The position numbers and the translations under genes are program-made. From positions 1-5,508 of the forward strand of contig JAICSB010000251.1 in NCBI GenBank assembly GCA_025937115.1: a stretch of 5,508 nt of DNA, read 5' to 3'. The stretch's first letter is position 1. Each line of letters starts with the position of its first letter. This document shows positions 1-5,284 of the stretch, in pieces. The notes beneath the pieces were generated by a model. The model was not told the DNA's origin and searched no databases. It saw only the letters and a list, made by a program, of their open reading frames with translations. This DNA comes from Pseudonocardiaceae bacterium. Lineage in GTDB: Bacteria; Actinomycetota; Actinomycetes; Mycobacteriales; Pseudonocardiaceae.

Positions 1-6
1 CACCCG

Positions 7-52
7 CTCGTGAGTGGCATTCAGTGCTGGAACACTGTTACGCACTCACGAG
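7..52. repeat. Inverted repeat upstream of the DUF5926 gene
   Basis: Perfect 10-base arms CTCGTGAGTG (7-16) and CACTCACGAG (43-52) enclose 26 bases. Inside them is a second small hairpin, CAGTG (22-26) with CACTG (33-37). The right arm reaches the expected -35 area of the promoter at 70-75, so this could be an operator. It could equally be the terminator of a gene lying left of the window. No T-tract follows. Bases 17-26 (GCATTCAGTG) recur on the minus strand inside the hairpin at 1030-1103. Confidence 0.6.
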
Positions 53-69
53 GTCACTCGGCCACGCGA

Positions 70-75
70 TAGCGT
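70..75 (+). promoter_or_regulatory. Candidate -10 element of a leaderless promoter for the DUF5926 gene
   Basis: TAGCGT fits the actinobacterial sigma-A -10 consensus TANNNT. Its last base is followed by exactly six bases and then the GTG at 82, so transcription would start at or next to the start codon. No Shine-Dalgarno sequence is visible before the GTG, which agrees with a leaderless mRNA. There is no recognisable TTGACA-like -35, which is common in this group. The same arrangement occurs at 1940-1945 (minus strand) and 2090-2095. Confidence 0.5.
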
Positions 76-81
76 GCCCAC

Positions 82-1026
82 GTGACCAAAACGAAGTCCC
101 GTCGGCCCGCCGACGGCCAAACCAACCCCCGCCAGGCCTGCCCCTGCGGCTCGGGCAAGAGATACAAGGCGTGTCACGGCGCCCCCGGGGGCGCCCAGGA
201 CGTCGTCGTCCGCCGTCCCTTCGCCGGCCTCGCAGCAGAGTGCCAACTCATCGCGCTGCGCGAGTTCGTGCCATCGGCGACTGCACCACTGCCGCTGGCG
301 CAGCCCGCTGGGCGCGACGTCACGCTGGCTACGGTGCTGCCGACGGCGGCTGCCGCGATCGTCCGACCCGATAACATGGCGCTGGTCGGCTTGCAGGTGC
401 TCAGCAGCTCCGCGGACCTGTCCCGGGATCTCGGTCGGGCGGTGAGCTGGGCGCTGGCCGCGGAGCCGGGCTCGGTGCTGCCGACGGTCAGCACCACCAG
501 CGACGGTGAGCAGATCCGGCTACAAGACCTGCTCACCCCCGAGGCACCGCTCGACATCACAGTGCACCCCGACTTCGCCTGGTGGATCCCCGGTGAGGAA
601 CCCCCGTCCGGCGAGGCGGCGGCCTCGTTGCAGCAGGCCAACGCCGCGATCATGCCGACCGAGGCGGTGACTGGGACCGGGATCGAGGCGGCCTACTGGG
701 TCGATGCCGGCGATAAGGCGCACCTGCGATGGGTTCGCCCGGAGCCGGAGGAGCAGCTGCTTGCCGCGCTGGCTCGGCTGGCTGCCCGTAATGAGCTCGA
801 CCTTGGCGGGGACTCCCGGTTCGCCGGCTCGTTTCGTGCCCACGGCGTGCTGGTGCCGGTCTGGGACCTCGACCGCGAGCAGCACGCTCGGGAGTGGGTA
901 GCGCCCGCGGAGGCTTTCGCGCCCCGGCTGACCGAGGCCCTGGACTCGTTGGACGCCACGCCGCTCACCGACCCCGAACGCCGCGCCCTCCGCGGCCTCC
1001 GCGGCCGCCAAATCACCATCCGCTGA
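82..1026 (+). CDS. DUF5926 family protein with N-terminal SEC-C zinc-binding motif
   Basis: A protein of 314 residues. Residues 20-32 form an SEC-C motif, with C20, C22, C31 and H32 in a C-x-C-x8-C-H pattern (CPCGSGKRYKACHG). SEC-C is the small zinc-binding module also found at the C-terminus of SecA, where it contacts SecB and ribosomes. The remaining ~280 residues match my recollection of the actinobacterial DUF5926 family: RPFAGL near 45, HLRWVRPEPEEQLL (214-227), GSFRAHG (249-255), VPVWDL (258-263) and a C-terminal LTDPERRALRGLRGRQ (295-310). I see no signal peptide or membrane segment, so it is probably cytosolic. Its biochemical role is unknown to me. The GTG start gives the usual N-terminus for the family, a short basic stretch before SEC-C. 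It is a single gene that converges on the CPBP gene. Family assignment is fairly sure; function is not. Confidence 0.92.
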   Translation: MTKTKSRRPADGQTNPRQACPCGSGKRYKACHGAPGGAQDVVVRRPFAGLAAECQLIALREFVPSATAPLPLAQPAGRDVTLATVLPTAAAAIVRPDNMALVGLQVLSSSADLSRDLGRAVSWALAAEPGSVLPTVSTTSDGEQIRLQDLLTPEAPLDITVHPDFAWWIPGEEPPSGEAAASLQQANAAIMPTEAVTGTGIEAAYWVDAGDKAHLRWVRPEPEEQLLAALARLAARNELDLGGDSRFAGSFRAHGVLVPVWDLDREQHAREWVAPAEAFAPRLTEALDSLDATPLTDPERRALRGLRGRQITIR

Positions 1027-1029
1027 CCC

Positions 1030-1103
1030 ACTCTGCGCATTCAGCGGGCTCAGCGGGGTTTGCCCGCCTCGAATAACCCCGCTGAGTCCCACTGAATGCG
1101 AGT
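1030..1103. terminator. Long hairpin between convergent genes, probable bidirectional terminator
   Basis: The arms 1036-1060 and 1075-1100 pair over 24 bases, with one mismatch (1045/1091) and one bulged base (1087). The core is CTCAGCGGGGTT (1049-1060) against AACCCCGCTGAG (1075-1086), and the loop has 14 bases. Past a three-base bulge, ACT (1030-1032) can pair with AGT (1101-1103). The hairpin begins within ten bases of the upstream stop (TGA, 1024-1026) and ends within a dozen of the opposing stop (TAA read on the minus strand, 1112-1114). It is thus placed to end both transcripts. There is no T-tract on either side, as in many actinobacterial terminators. Confidence 0.7.
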
Positions 1104-1111
1104 TGGCGGAA

Positions 1112-1933
1112 TTAGGGGAGCCAGGTGACGCGGCCGTGTAACAGCGCGTAGCCGACGAAGGCCACGGTGTCGATCAGCGCGTGCGCGATCACCAGTGGCC
1201 AGAGGCGGTTTGTTCGTTGCCAGACCCGGCCGAAGATCACGCCCATCACCAGGTTTCCGACGAATCCGCCGAAGCCCTGATAGAGGTGGTAGCTGCCGCG
1301 CAATGCCGCGCTGGCCAGCGTAGCGCCGGCGCCACCCCGTCCGAGCTGGCGCAGCCGGGTGATCAGGTACCCGACCACCAGCAGTTCCTCGGCCAGCGCA
1401 TTGGCGACCGCAGCGGCGACGAGCACCGGGACCCGCCACCAGGTGTCGACGAGCGCGGAGGGCGCCACGGTGAGGTTGAGGCCGGCCGCGCGGGCCAGCA
1501 GGTACAGGCCCAACCCTGGCCCGCCGATCAGGGCGGCCAGCCCGATGCCAACACCTGCGTCCCGACCGGCCGACCGGCGGTCCAGGCCCACAACGCGCAG
1601 CGAGATACCGCTGCGCCACAGCAGGTAGGCGCCCAGCCCTGCCCAGGCCAGCAACTGAATCACCCCGGTGAGCTGGTAGCCGAGGTCCAGCAGCTCGTTC
1701 CTACGCCCCGGCGCATTGATCGCCACATGCTGGTTGGCCAGGGAACCGGGAGCCACCAGCGCGTCCAGCAGCGCCAGCAAGCTGCGCAGGCCGGACAGCC
1801 CCAGCGTCACCGCCAGCACCAGGACGACCTCGATGATCAGTGCACGGCGTTGCCCTGGATCGGTGACCACCACGGGCTGTGCCGGCTGCGACGGCACAAG
1901 CCACCGCTGTATCGCTCCGGTCCGCTCGCTCAC
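1112..1933 (-). CDS. CPBP family intramembrane glutamic endopeptidase (Abi/CAAX protease-like)
   Basis: A hydrophobic protein of 273 residues with about seven membrane segments (roughly 31-58, 86-106, 126-147, 166-187, 203-213, 221-238 and 244-265). It has the CPBP (PF02517) motifs in order: the glutamate pair E182-E183 in AEELLVVGYL, H216 in SYHLYQGFGG, and H251 with D255 in AHALID. In characterised relatives such as Rce1-type and MroQ-type proteases, the EE pair and the histidines form the active site. The first motif is normally EExxxR, as in EELLFRG; here the position before glycine is valine. I have an impression that this variant is common in actinobacterial members, so it need not mean loss of activity. 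The substrate is unknown. The GTG at 1933 is chosen because it gives a short polar N-terminus before the first helix and has a -10-like hexamer at leaderless distance. The gene is divergent from the pheA operon. Confidence 0.9.
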   Translation of the reverse strand: MSERTGAIQRWLVPSQPAQPVVVTDPGQRRALIIEVVLVLAVTLGLSGLRSLLALLDALVAPGSLANQHVAINAPGRRNELLDLGYQLTGVIQLLAWAGLGAYLLWRSGISLRVVGLDRRSAGRDAGVGIGLAALIGGPGLGLYLLARAAGLNLTVAPSALVDTWWRVPVLVAAAVANALAEELLVVGYLITRLRQLGRGGAGATLASAALRGSYHLYQGFGGFVGNLVMGVIFGRVWQRTNRLWPLVIAHALIDTVAFVGYALLHGRVTWLP

Positions 1934-1939
1934 CCCCCG

Positions 1940-1945
1940 ACGTTA
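1940..1945 (-). promoter_or_regulatory. Candidate -10 element of a leaderless promoter for the CPBP gene
   Basis: Read on the minus strand the hexamer is TAACGT. It is followed by exactly six bases (CGGGGG) and then the GTG start at 1933-1931. The G-run touches the start codon, so it is too close to act as a Shine-Dalgarno site and a leaderless mRNA is the simpler reading. No clear -35 is visible at 17-base spacing. Confidence 0.5.
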
Positions 1946-1986
1946 TCCGTCCCCGCCACGCGCCCGCGCATCCCCCACAGCGACGA

Positions 1987-2066
1987 CTCTGCGGCTCCCG
2001 AACTCCACGCGAGTGCTGTGCGCAGCGCCCCGGACAGCTCTGTGGTGGAGATCGGGAGCCGCAGAG
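1987..2066. repeat. Long inverted repeat centred in the divergent intergenic region
   Basis: The left arm 1987-2008 and right arm 2045-2066 pair over 15 perfect bases (CTCTGCGGCTCCCGA with TCGGGAGCCGCAGAG), then one A/A mismatch, then six more (CTCCAC with GTGGAG). The 36-base centre holds a further small hairpin, GCTG (2015-2018) with CAGC (2023-2026). The element lies between the two predicted -35 regions of the divergent promoters. If both mRNAs are leaderless, it is outside both transcripts. It could be a DNA-level operator or cruciform, a small RNA gene, or a copy of a dispersed intergenic palindrome. The sequence alone does not separate these. Confidence 0.75.
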
Positions 2067-2089
2067 CGCTCGGCGTACTCGGCGGCGCG

Positions 2090-2095
2090 TATCGT
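2090..2095 (+). promoter_or_regulatory. Candidate -10 element of the leaderless pheA-operon promoter
   Basis: TATCGT (2090-2095) is followed by exactly six bases (GGCGGC) and the GTG at 2102. This is the same geometry as at 70-75 and at 1940-1945 on the other strand. It would drive the five-gene rightward operon. The expected -35 position (about 2067-2072) has no consensus and directly abuts the right arm of the inverted repeat ending at 2066. Confidence 0.5.
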
Positions 2096-2101
2096 GGCGG
2101 C

Positions 2102-2515
2102 GTGTGGCGGTTCGCCTTATCCCGGCGGTGGTGGGTCGGACACGTGCTCGTGGTGACCTTCTGCGCGGTGTTCGTCCGGCTGGGGCGTTGGCAGTGGGAC
2201 CGCGCGCAGTCATCGACCGGCGATTGGCAGAATCTGGGCTACGCGCTGCAATGGCCGCTGTTCGCGGTCGTGCTGTTCGCGGCGTGGGCCCGGTTCCTAT
2301 GGCTGGAGCAGCATCGCGGTCCCGAGATCGGATCCCCCCAAGCCGAGACCGTGGAGCCCGAGACCGTGGAGCCCGAGACGATGCTGAGCAGTCCCACACC
2401 GCCGCCGGTTCCTCGGCGCCCCGCTTACCCACCGATCCGGGAGGACGACCCCGACGATGAGCTCGCCGCGTACAACGCCTACCTCGCCCGGCTCGCCGAG
2501 CAGGACCGGCGCTAA
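2102..2515 (+). CDS. Small two-helix membrane protein with a SURF1-like N-terminus, function unknown
   Basis: A protein of 137 residues from a GTG start. Residues 1-33 (RFALSRRWW, a helix at about 11-28, then LGRWQWDRA) look like the opening of SURF1 family cytochrome oxidase assembly proteins. The large periplasmic domain of SURF1 is absent. Instead a second helix (about 45-68, with QNLGYALQWPLF before and within it) follows directly. A proline- and glutamate-rich tail comes next, including a duplicated ETVEP pentapeptide (82-91). It ends with the acidic and alanine-rich DDELAAYNAYLARL (118-131), which I recall as a conserved ending of small actinobacterial membrane proteins. The frame is open far upstream, but that part lies opposite the CPBP gene; the 2102 start fits the N-terminal motif and the promoter spacing. 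Its 3' end overlaps the DUF3817 gene by 59 bases. A relation to M. tuberculosis LprD, which also sits beside a DUF3817 gene, is possible but unproven. Confidence 0.8.
   Translation: MWRFALSRRWWVGHVLVVTFCAVFVRLGRWQWDRAQSSTGDWQNLGYALQWPLFAVVLFAAWARFLWLEQHRGPEIGSPQAETVEPETVEPETMLSSPTPPPVPRRPAYPPIREDDPDDELAAYNAYLARLAEQDRR
2345..2379 (+). repeat. In-frame 15-base tandem repeat
   Basis: The unit GAGACCGTGGAGCCC occurs twice in tandem (2345-2359, 2360-2374) and is followed by a partial third copy, GAGAC (2375-2379). It encodes the pentapeptide ETVEP twice in the linker after the second membrane helix. Its length is a multiple of three, so copy-number change would keep the frame. Confidence 0.85.
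2439..2444 (+). promoter_or_regulatory. Likely ribosome binding site for the DUF3817 gene
   Basis: GGGAGG lies 12 bases before the ATG at 2457, slightly long for an ideal spacing. It supports that ATG even though it lies 59 bases inside the preceding gene. No other in-frame ATG or GTG occurs before the first membrane helix. Confidence 0.5.
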
Positions 2516-2831
2516 AGCCGACCAGATCCGCACCCGGCTGATCGGGTACCGGATCGCTGCCTATGCCACCGGTGTGATGCTCCTCGTGTTGACGACGTCG
2601 GTGGTGCTGCACTACGGCTTCGGGGACCAACGGCTGGCGTGGAGCGGGCCCGTGCACGGATTTCTCTATATGTGCTACCTCGTCACCACGGTGTTGTTGG
2701 GTACCTCAGTGCGGTGGCGGCCTGGCCGGATGGTGCTAATAGCGCTGGCCGGCACGATTCCGTTGATGTCTTTCGTGGCCGAGCGCAGCGTCACCCGGGA
2801 GGTTCGCAGCCGGAAATCGGGTGAGCGCTGA
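2457..2831 (+). CDS. DUF3817 family integral membrane protein
   Basis: A protein of 124 residues with a polar N-terminal arm (1-25) and three membrane helices (about 29-50, 62-84, 90-108). It carries the family hallmarks as I know them: GYRIAAYATG before the first helix, GPVHGFLYMCYL (64-74) in the second, RW after it, and AGTIPLMSFVAERSVTRE (98-115) at the end. Members of this family are small actinobacterial and other bacterial membrane proteins without known activity. M. tuberculosis Rv1342c is, as I recall, one of them. The start overlaps the upstream gene by 59 bases in a different frame, so the upstream stop lies inside this gene and translation may be coupled. The stop is 26 bases before the next start, consistent with one operon. 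Family assignment is firm; role unknown. Confidence 0.88.
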   Translation: MSSPRTTPTSPGSPSRTGAKADQIRTRLIGYRIAAYATGVMLLVLTTSVVLHYGFGDQRLAWSGPVHGFLYMCYLVTTVLLGTSVRWRPGRMVLIALAGTIPLMSFVAERSVTREVRSRKSGER

Positions 2832-2857
2832 CGGGCGCCGGTTGGACCCCGACTAAG

Positions 2858-3763
2858 GTGCCTCGGGTGTCGACCGTGCTGAATCTGCATCCTCCGGGTC
2901 CGTCGTCTGTCCCACCGCTGCTGGCCCGGCTGGTCGATGACGCAGCGCTGTTCGCCCCGTCCGGGGTCAGCGTGGTCGACGCCGTCAAGGCGCACCTCAC
3001 TGCCTGCCGTGCGCCTTACGGCGGGGTGATCGGTTTCCTGCTGTGTCCGATCTCCCGATTCGGTGCACTGGTCGGCGCGCTGCGCAAGGTGCGCCTGACC
3101 CGGCCGGTGTCATTGTCGCTGGTCGCAGACACCGGTCTGGGTGGGCTGCCCAAGGCGATCTCCACCGCGCTGGACAACCCGAAGCTCGTGGATCTGCGGA
3201 TGATCGAAGTGCCGGCACCATCGGACGTGGACTCCAATTGGCTGGTGCAGCTCACCGAGTTCGTGCCGGACGACGTGGTGCGGGTGGTCGAGCCGCGCCG
3301 CGGCCGGCCCGATTGGTTGGCGGGCGTGCGCCGGGTCGCCGAGGCCGGCTGCTGGCCCAAGCTGCGCTGCGGTGGCAGGTCCGTGGAATCATTTCCCAGC
3401 GTCGAGGAGGTGGCCGATTTTCTGGCCATCGCGACCAGCACCGGCCAGCCGTTCAAGGCGACCGCTGGGCTGCACTATGCGGTCCGCCACCACGACGAGA
3501 GCAGCGGGCTGACCCACCATGGGCTGCTCAACATGCTGGTAGCAACCGCCCGCGCGGTATCCGGTGCCAGCGCGGCCGAGGCGTTACGGTGCACCGACGC
3601 GGCAGCGTTGGCCGCCGAGGCTGGTGCGCTGTCCGCCGATACCTCCCGCTTCGCTCGCGAGGTGTTCGCCTGCTACGGATCGATGTCGCTGACCGAACCG
3701 GTCGCTGACCTGATCCGGCTGGGGCTGCTGCCCGACGCCGAGCCGCTGCGGGCCACGCCATGA
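2858..3763 (+). CDS. Conserved actinobacterial protein of unknown function, coupled to pheA
   Basis: A protein of 301 residues from the GTG at 2858, with no signal peptide or membrane helix, so likely cytosolic. I recognise its pattern from conserved hypothetical proteins of actinobacteria but can name no function. Features that look conserved are LARLVDDAALFAP (22-34), a central region with alternating strands and helices, WPKLRCGG (166-173), PFKATAGLHYAVRHH (198-212), THHGLLNMLVAT (219-230) and CYGSMSLTEPVADL (272-285). The repeated strand-helix rhythm and charged residues at strand ends (K168, R170, K200, H206, H220, H221) suggest an enzyme, possibly of barrel type; this is inference. Its TGA overlaps the pheA ATG by four bases (ATGA), so the two are probably translated together. 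A start at GTG 2867 is an alternative: AAGG at 2855-2858 would be an eight-base-spaced ribosome site for it. Confidence 0.88.
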   Translation: MPRVSTVLNLHPPGPSSVPPLLARLVDDAALFAPSGVSVVDAVKAHLTACRAPYGGVIGFLLCPISRFGALVGALRKVRLTRPVSLSLVADTGLGGLPKAISTALDNPKLVDLRMIEVPAPSDVDSNWLVQLTEFVPDDVVRVVEPRRGRPDWLAGVRRVAEAGCWPKLRCGGRSVESFPSVEEVADFLAIATSTGQPFKATAGLHYAVRHHDESSGLTHHGLLNMLVATARAVSGASAAEALRCTDAAALAAEAGALSADTSRFAREVFACYGSMSLTEPVADLIRLGLLPDAEPLRATP

Positions 3764-4662
3764 CCGGCACCGCTTACCTTGGGCCGCAGGGAACCTTTGC
3801 CGAGCAGGCGGCTCGCGTGCTGGTGCCCGGCGGCGAGCTACATCCGGCCGTGTCGGTTCACGCGGCGATCGCCGCACTGCGGGCCCGCCAGGTGGACGCG
3901 GCGTGCGTACCGGTGGAGAACTCGGTGGAGGGTTCGGTGCCGGCCACCCTCGACGCGATGGTCGAGGGCGAGCCGGTGCTGGCGGTCGCCGAAGCCGTGC
4001 TACCGGTCCGGTTCAGCGTGCTGGTCCGTCCGGGGACCGGCGCGGCTGACGTCCGCACGGTGGTCACCCATCCGCACGCCGCGGCTCAGGTCCGGGGTTG
4101 GCTTGCCACGCACCTGCCCGAAGCGACGACGCTGCTCGCCGATTCGACGTCGGCAGGTGCGGTTGCGGTAGTCGAGGGCCACGCCGATGCGGCGGTGTGC
4201 GCCCCGGTCGCACTGCAGCACTACCCGCTGGCCGAGTTGGCCAGCGGGGTGCACGACAAAGATGACGCTCAGACCCGCTTCCTGCTGTTGCGTCGCCCCG
4301 ATGTGTTGCCGCCCCCCACCGGCACCGATCGCACCTCACTGGTGGCGGTTGCCGTCGATCGACCTGGGGCACTGCTAGAGGTCCTTGCCGAGTTCGCCCT
4401 GCGCGGAATCAACCTCACCCGGATCGAATCCCGGCCGATGAAGGCCCGGCTGGGCGAATACCAGTTTTTCCTGGACTGTGAAGGCCACGTGGCCTCCGAC
4501 GCGGTCGGCGACGCCCTGGCCGAACTACACCGGCGGTGTACCTGGGTGCGCTTCCTGGGCTCCTACCCCCGGACTGGCGAGCCCCGCCCCGGTCCGGACC
4601 AGACCGGGTTCACCGGCGCTCGGGAGTGGCTCAGCGCGGTGCGCGCCGGGCGCAGTGCGTGA
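3760..4662 (+). CDS. pheA: Prephenate dehydratase
   Basis: A protein of 300 residues. It converts prephenate to phenylpyruvate with loss of water and CO2, the committed step to phenylalanine. The catalytic domain (about 3-178) opens with AYLGPQGTFAEQAA (5-18), contains PVENSVEGSVPATLD (51-65), and has the essential TRF motif at 172-174 within DDAQTRFLLL. An ACT regulatory domain (about 192-270) follows, with GALLEV (203-208) and ESRP (223-226), the two motifs that bind phenylalanine in feedback-inhibited enzymes. There is no chorismate mutase domain, so this is the monofunctional type usual in actinobacteria; the M. tuberculosis enzyme is of similar length. The ATG overlaps the preceding stop by four bases, and its own stop overlaps the next GTG by four. 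No strong ribosome site of its own is visible, which fits coupled translation. All key motifs are intact. Confidence 0.97.
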   Translation: MTGTAYLGPQGTFAEQAARVLVPGGELHPAVSVHAAIAALRARQVDAACVPVENSVEGSVPATLDAMVEGEPVLAVAEAVLPVRFSVLVRPGTGAADVRTVVTHPHAAAQVRGWLATHLPEATTLLADSTSAGAVAVVEGHADAAVCAPVALQHYPLAELASGVHDKDDAQTRFLLLRRPDVLPPPTGTDRTSLVAVAVDRPGALLEVLAEFALRGINLTRIESRPMKARLGEYQFFLDCEGHVASDAVGDALAELHRRCTWVRFLGSYPRTGEPRPGPDQTGFTGAREWLSAVRAGRSA

Positions 4663-5276
4663 CGCCGCTGCGACTTGTGCTAGCCCGGCACGGGCAGTCC
4701 ACCGCCAACTCGCAGGGCATTCTGGACACTCGCTTGCCGGGGCACCCGCTGACCGAGGCCGGTCACCAGCAAGCCGCCGACCTGGCGCAGAAACTGGCCG
4801 ATGAACCCGTGGTCGCGGTCTATGCCAGCCGCGCGTTGCGCGCCCGGCAGACCGCCCAACCCATCGCGGCCAGGCACCAGCTGACAGCCCAGATCCTCGA
4901 CGGGGTGCACGAGGTGTTCATCGGTGATCTGGAGGGATGCCAGAGTCTGGAGGACCACCACACCCTGCACGAGCTGTACCGCACCTGGCATTATGGTGAC
5001 CTTGAGGCTTCCCGGCCGGGTGGCGAGTCGGGTAAGCAAGTGCTCGAGCGCTACCTCGCCGGCGTTGCGGCGATCCGTCGCGCGCATCGGGGCGGCGGTA
5101 CCGCCGTGCTGGTCAGCCATGGCGCCGCGACCCGGCTGGCTGTCGTCGCGCTAGCAGCCAACGTCGAGGGCTCGTTCGCCGCGCCGCGGCTGCTGCCCAA
5201 CGCCGCAACCGTGCTGCTAGAAGCCGACGGGACCGGTTGGCGCTGCCTGCGCTGGGACGACATCGACCTGGGTTGA
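4659..5276 (+). CDS. Histidine phosphatase family protein (phosphoglycerate-mutase-like)
   Basis: A protein of 205 residues in the branch-1 histidine phosphatase (His_Phos_1) family. The phosphate-accepting histidine is H11 in LARHGQST (8-15). R61 in SRALRARQTA (57-66), E85 in HEVFIGDLEG (84-93) and H154 in LVSHGAATRL (151-160) complete the active site. The orthologue next to pheA in M. tuberculosis (Rv3837c) is annotated as a phosphoglycerate mutase. Proteins this short that carry only the core motifs are more often phosphatases, so true glycolytic mutase activity should not be assumed. The physiological substrate is unknown. The frame is open further upstream inside pheA, but the GTG at 4659 puts RHG at the usual distance from the N-terminus and makes a four-base GTGA overlap with the pheA stop. 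It is the last gene of the operon, eight bases before the hairpin. Confidence 0.93.
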   Translation: MTPLRLVLARHGQSTANSQGILDTRLPGHPLTEAGHQQAADLAQKLADEPVVAVYASRALRARQTAQPIAARHQLTAQILDGVHEVFIGDLEGCQSLEDHHTLHELYRTWHYGDLEASRPGGESGKQVLERYLAGVAAIRRAHRGGGTAVLVSHGAATRLAVVALAANVEGSFAAPRLLPNAATVLLEADGTGWRCLRWDDIDLG

Positions 5277-5284
5277 GCCGCCCC

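Noticed and set aside
174..1092. Minus-strand open frames opposite the DUF5926 gene
   Set aside because: Shadow frames caused by high GC content. No recognisable motifs, and the plus-strand frame has the SEC-C motif and family signatures.
1181..2101. Long open frame on the plus strand running into the 2102-2515 gene
   Set aside because: It lies opposite the CPBP gene through 1933. Its translation is glutamine-, proline- and arginine-rich with no domain pattern, as expected for the complement of a GC-rich gene. Only the part from 2102 looks like a protein.
1987..2101. Riboswitch or phenylalanine leader-peptide attenuator ahead of the pheA operon
   Set aside because: I see no short open frame rich in phenylalanine codons, no terminator-antiterminator pair and no T-tract. 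The predicted start of transcription is at 2102, downstream of the hairpin.
1701..2657. 318-codon minus-strand open frame across the divergent region and the first two operon genes
   Set aside because: The translation is low-complexity arginine/alanine/proline sequence. It crosses the inverted repeat and both promoters, and runs opposite two genes with clear membrane-protein patterns.
4536..4658. Upstream in-frame extension of the phosphatase inside pheA
   Set aside because: It would give a non-homologous N-terminal extension of 41 residues encoded in an alternative frame of the ACT domain end. The GTG at 4659 gives the normal family length and a GTGA overlap.
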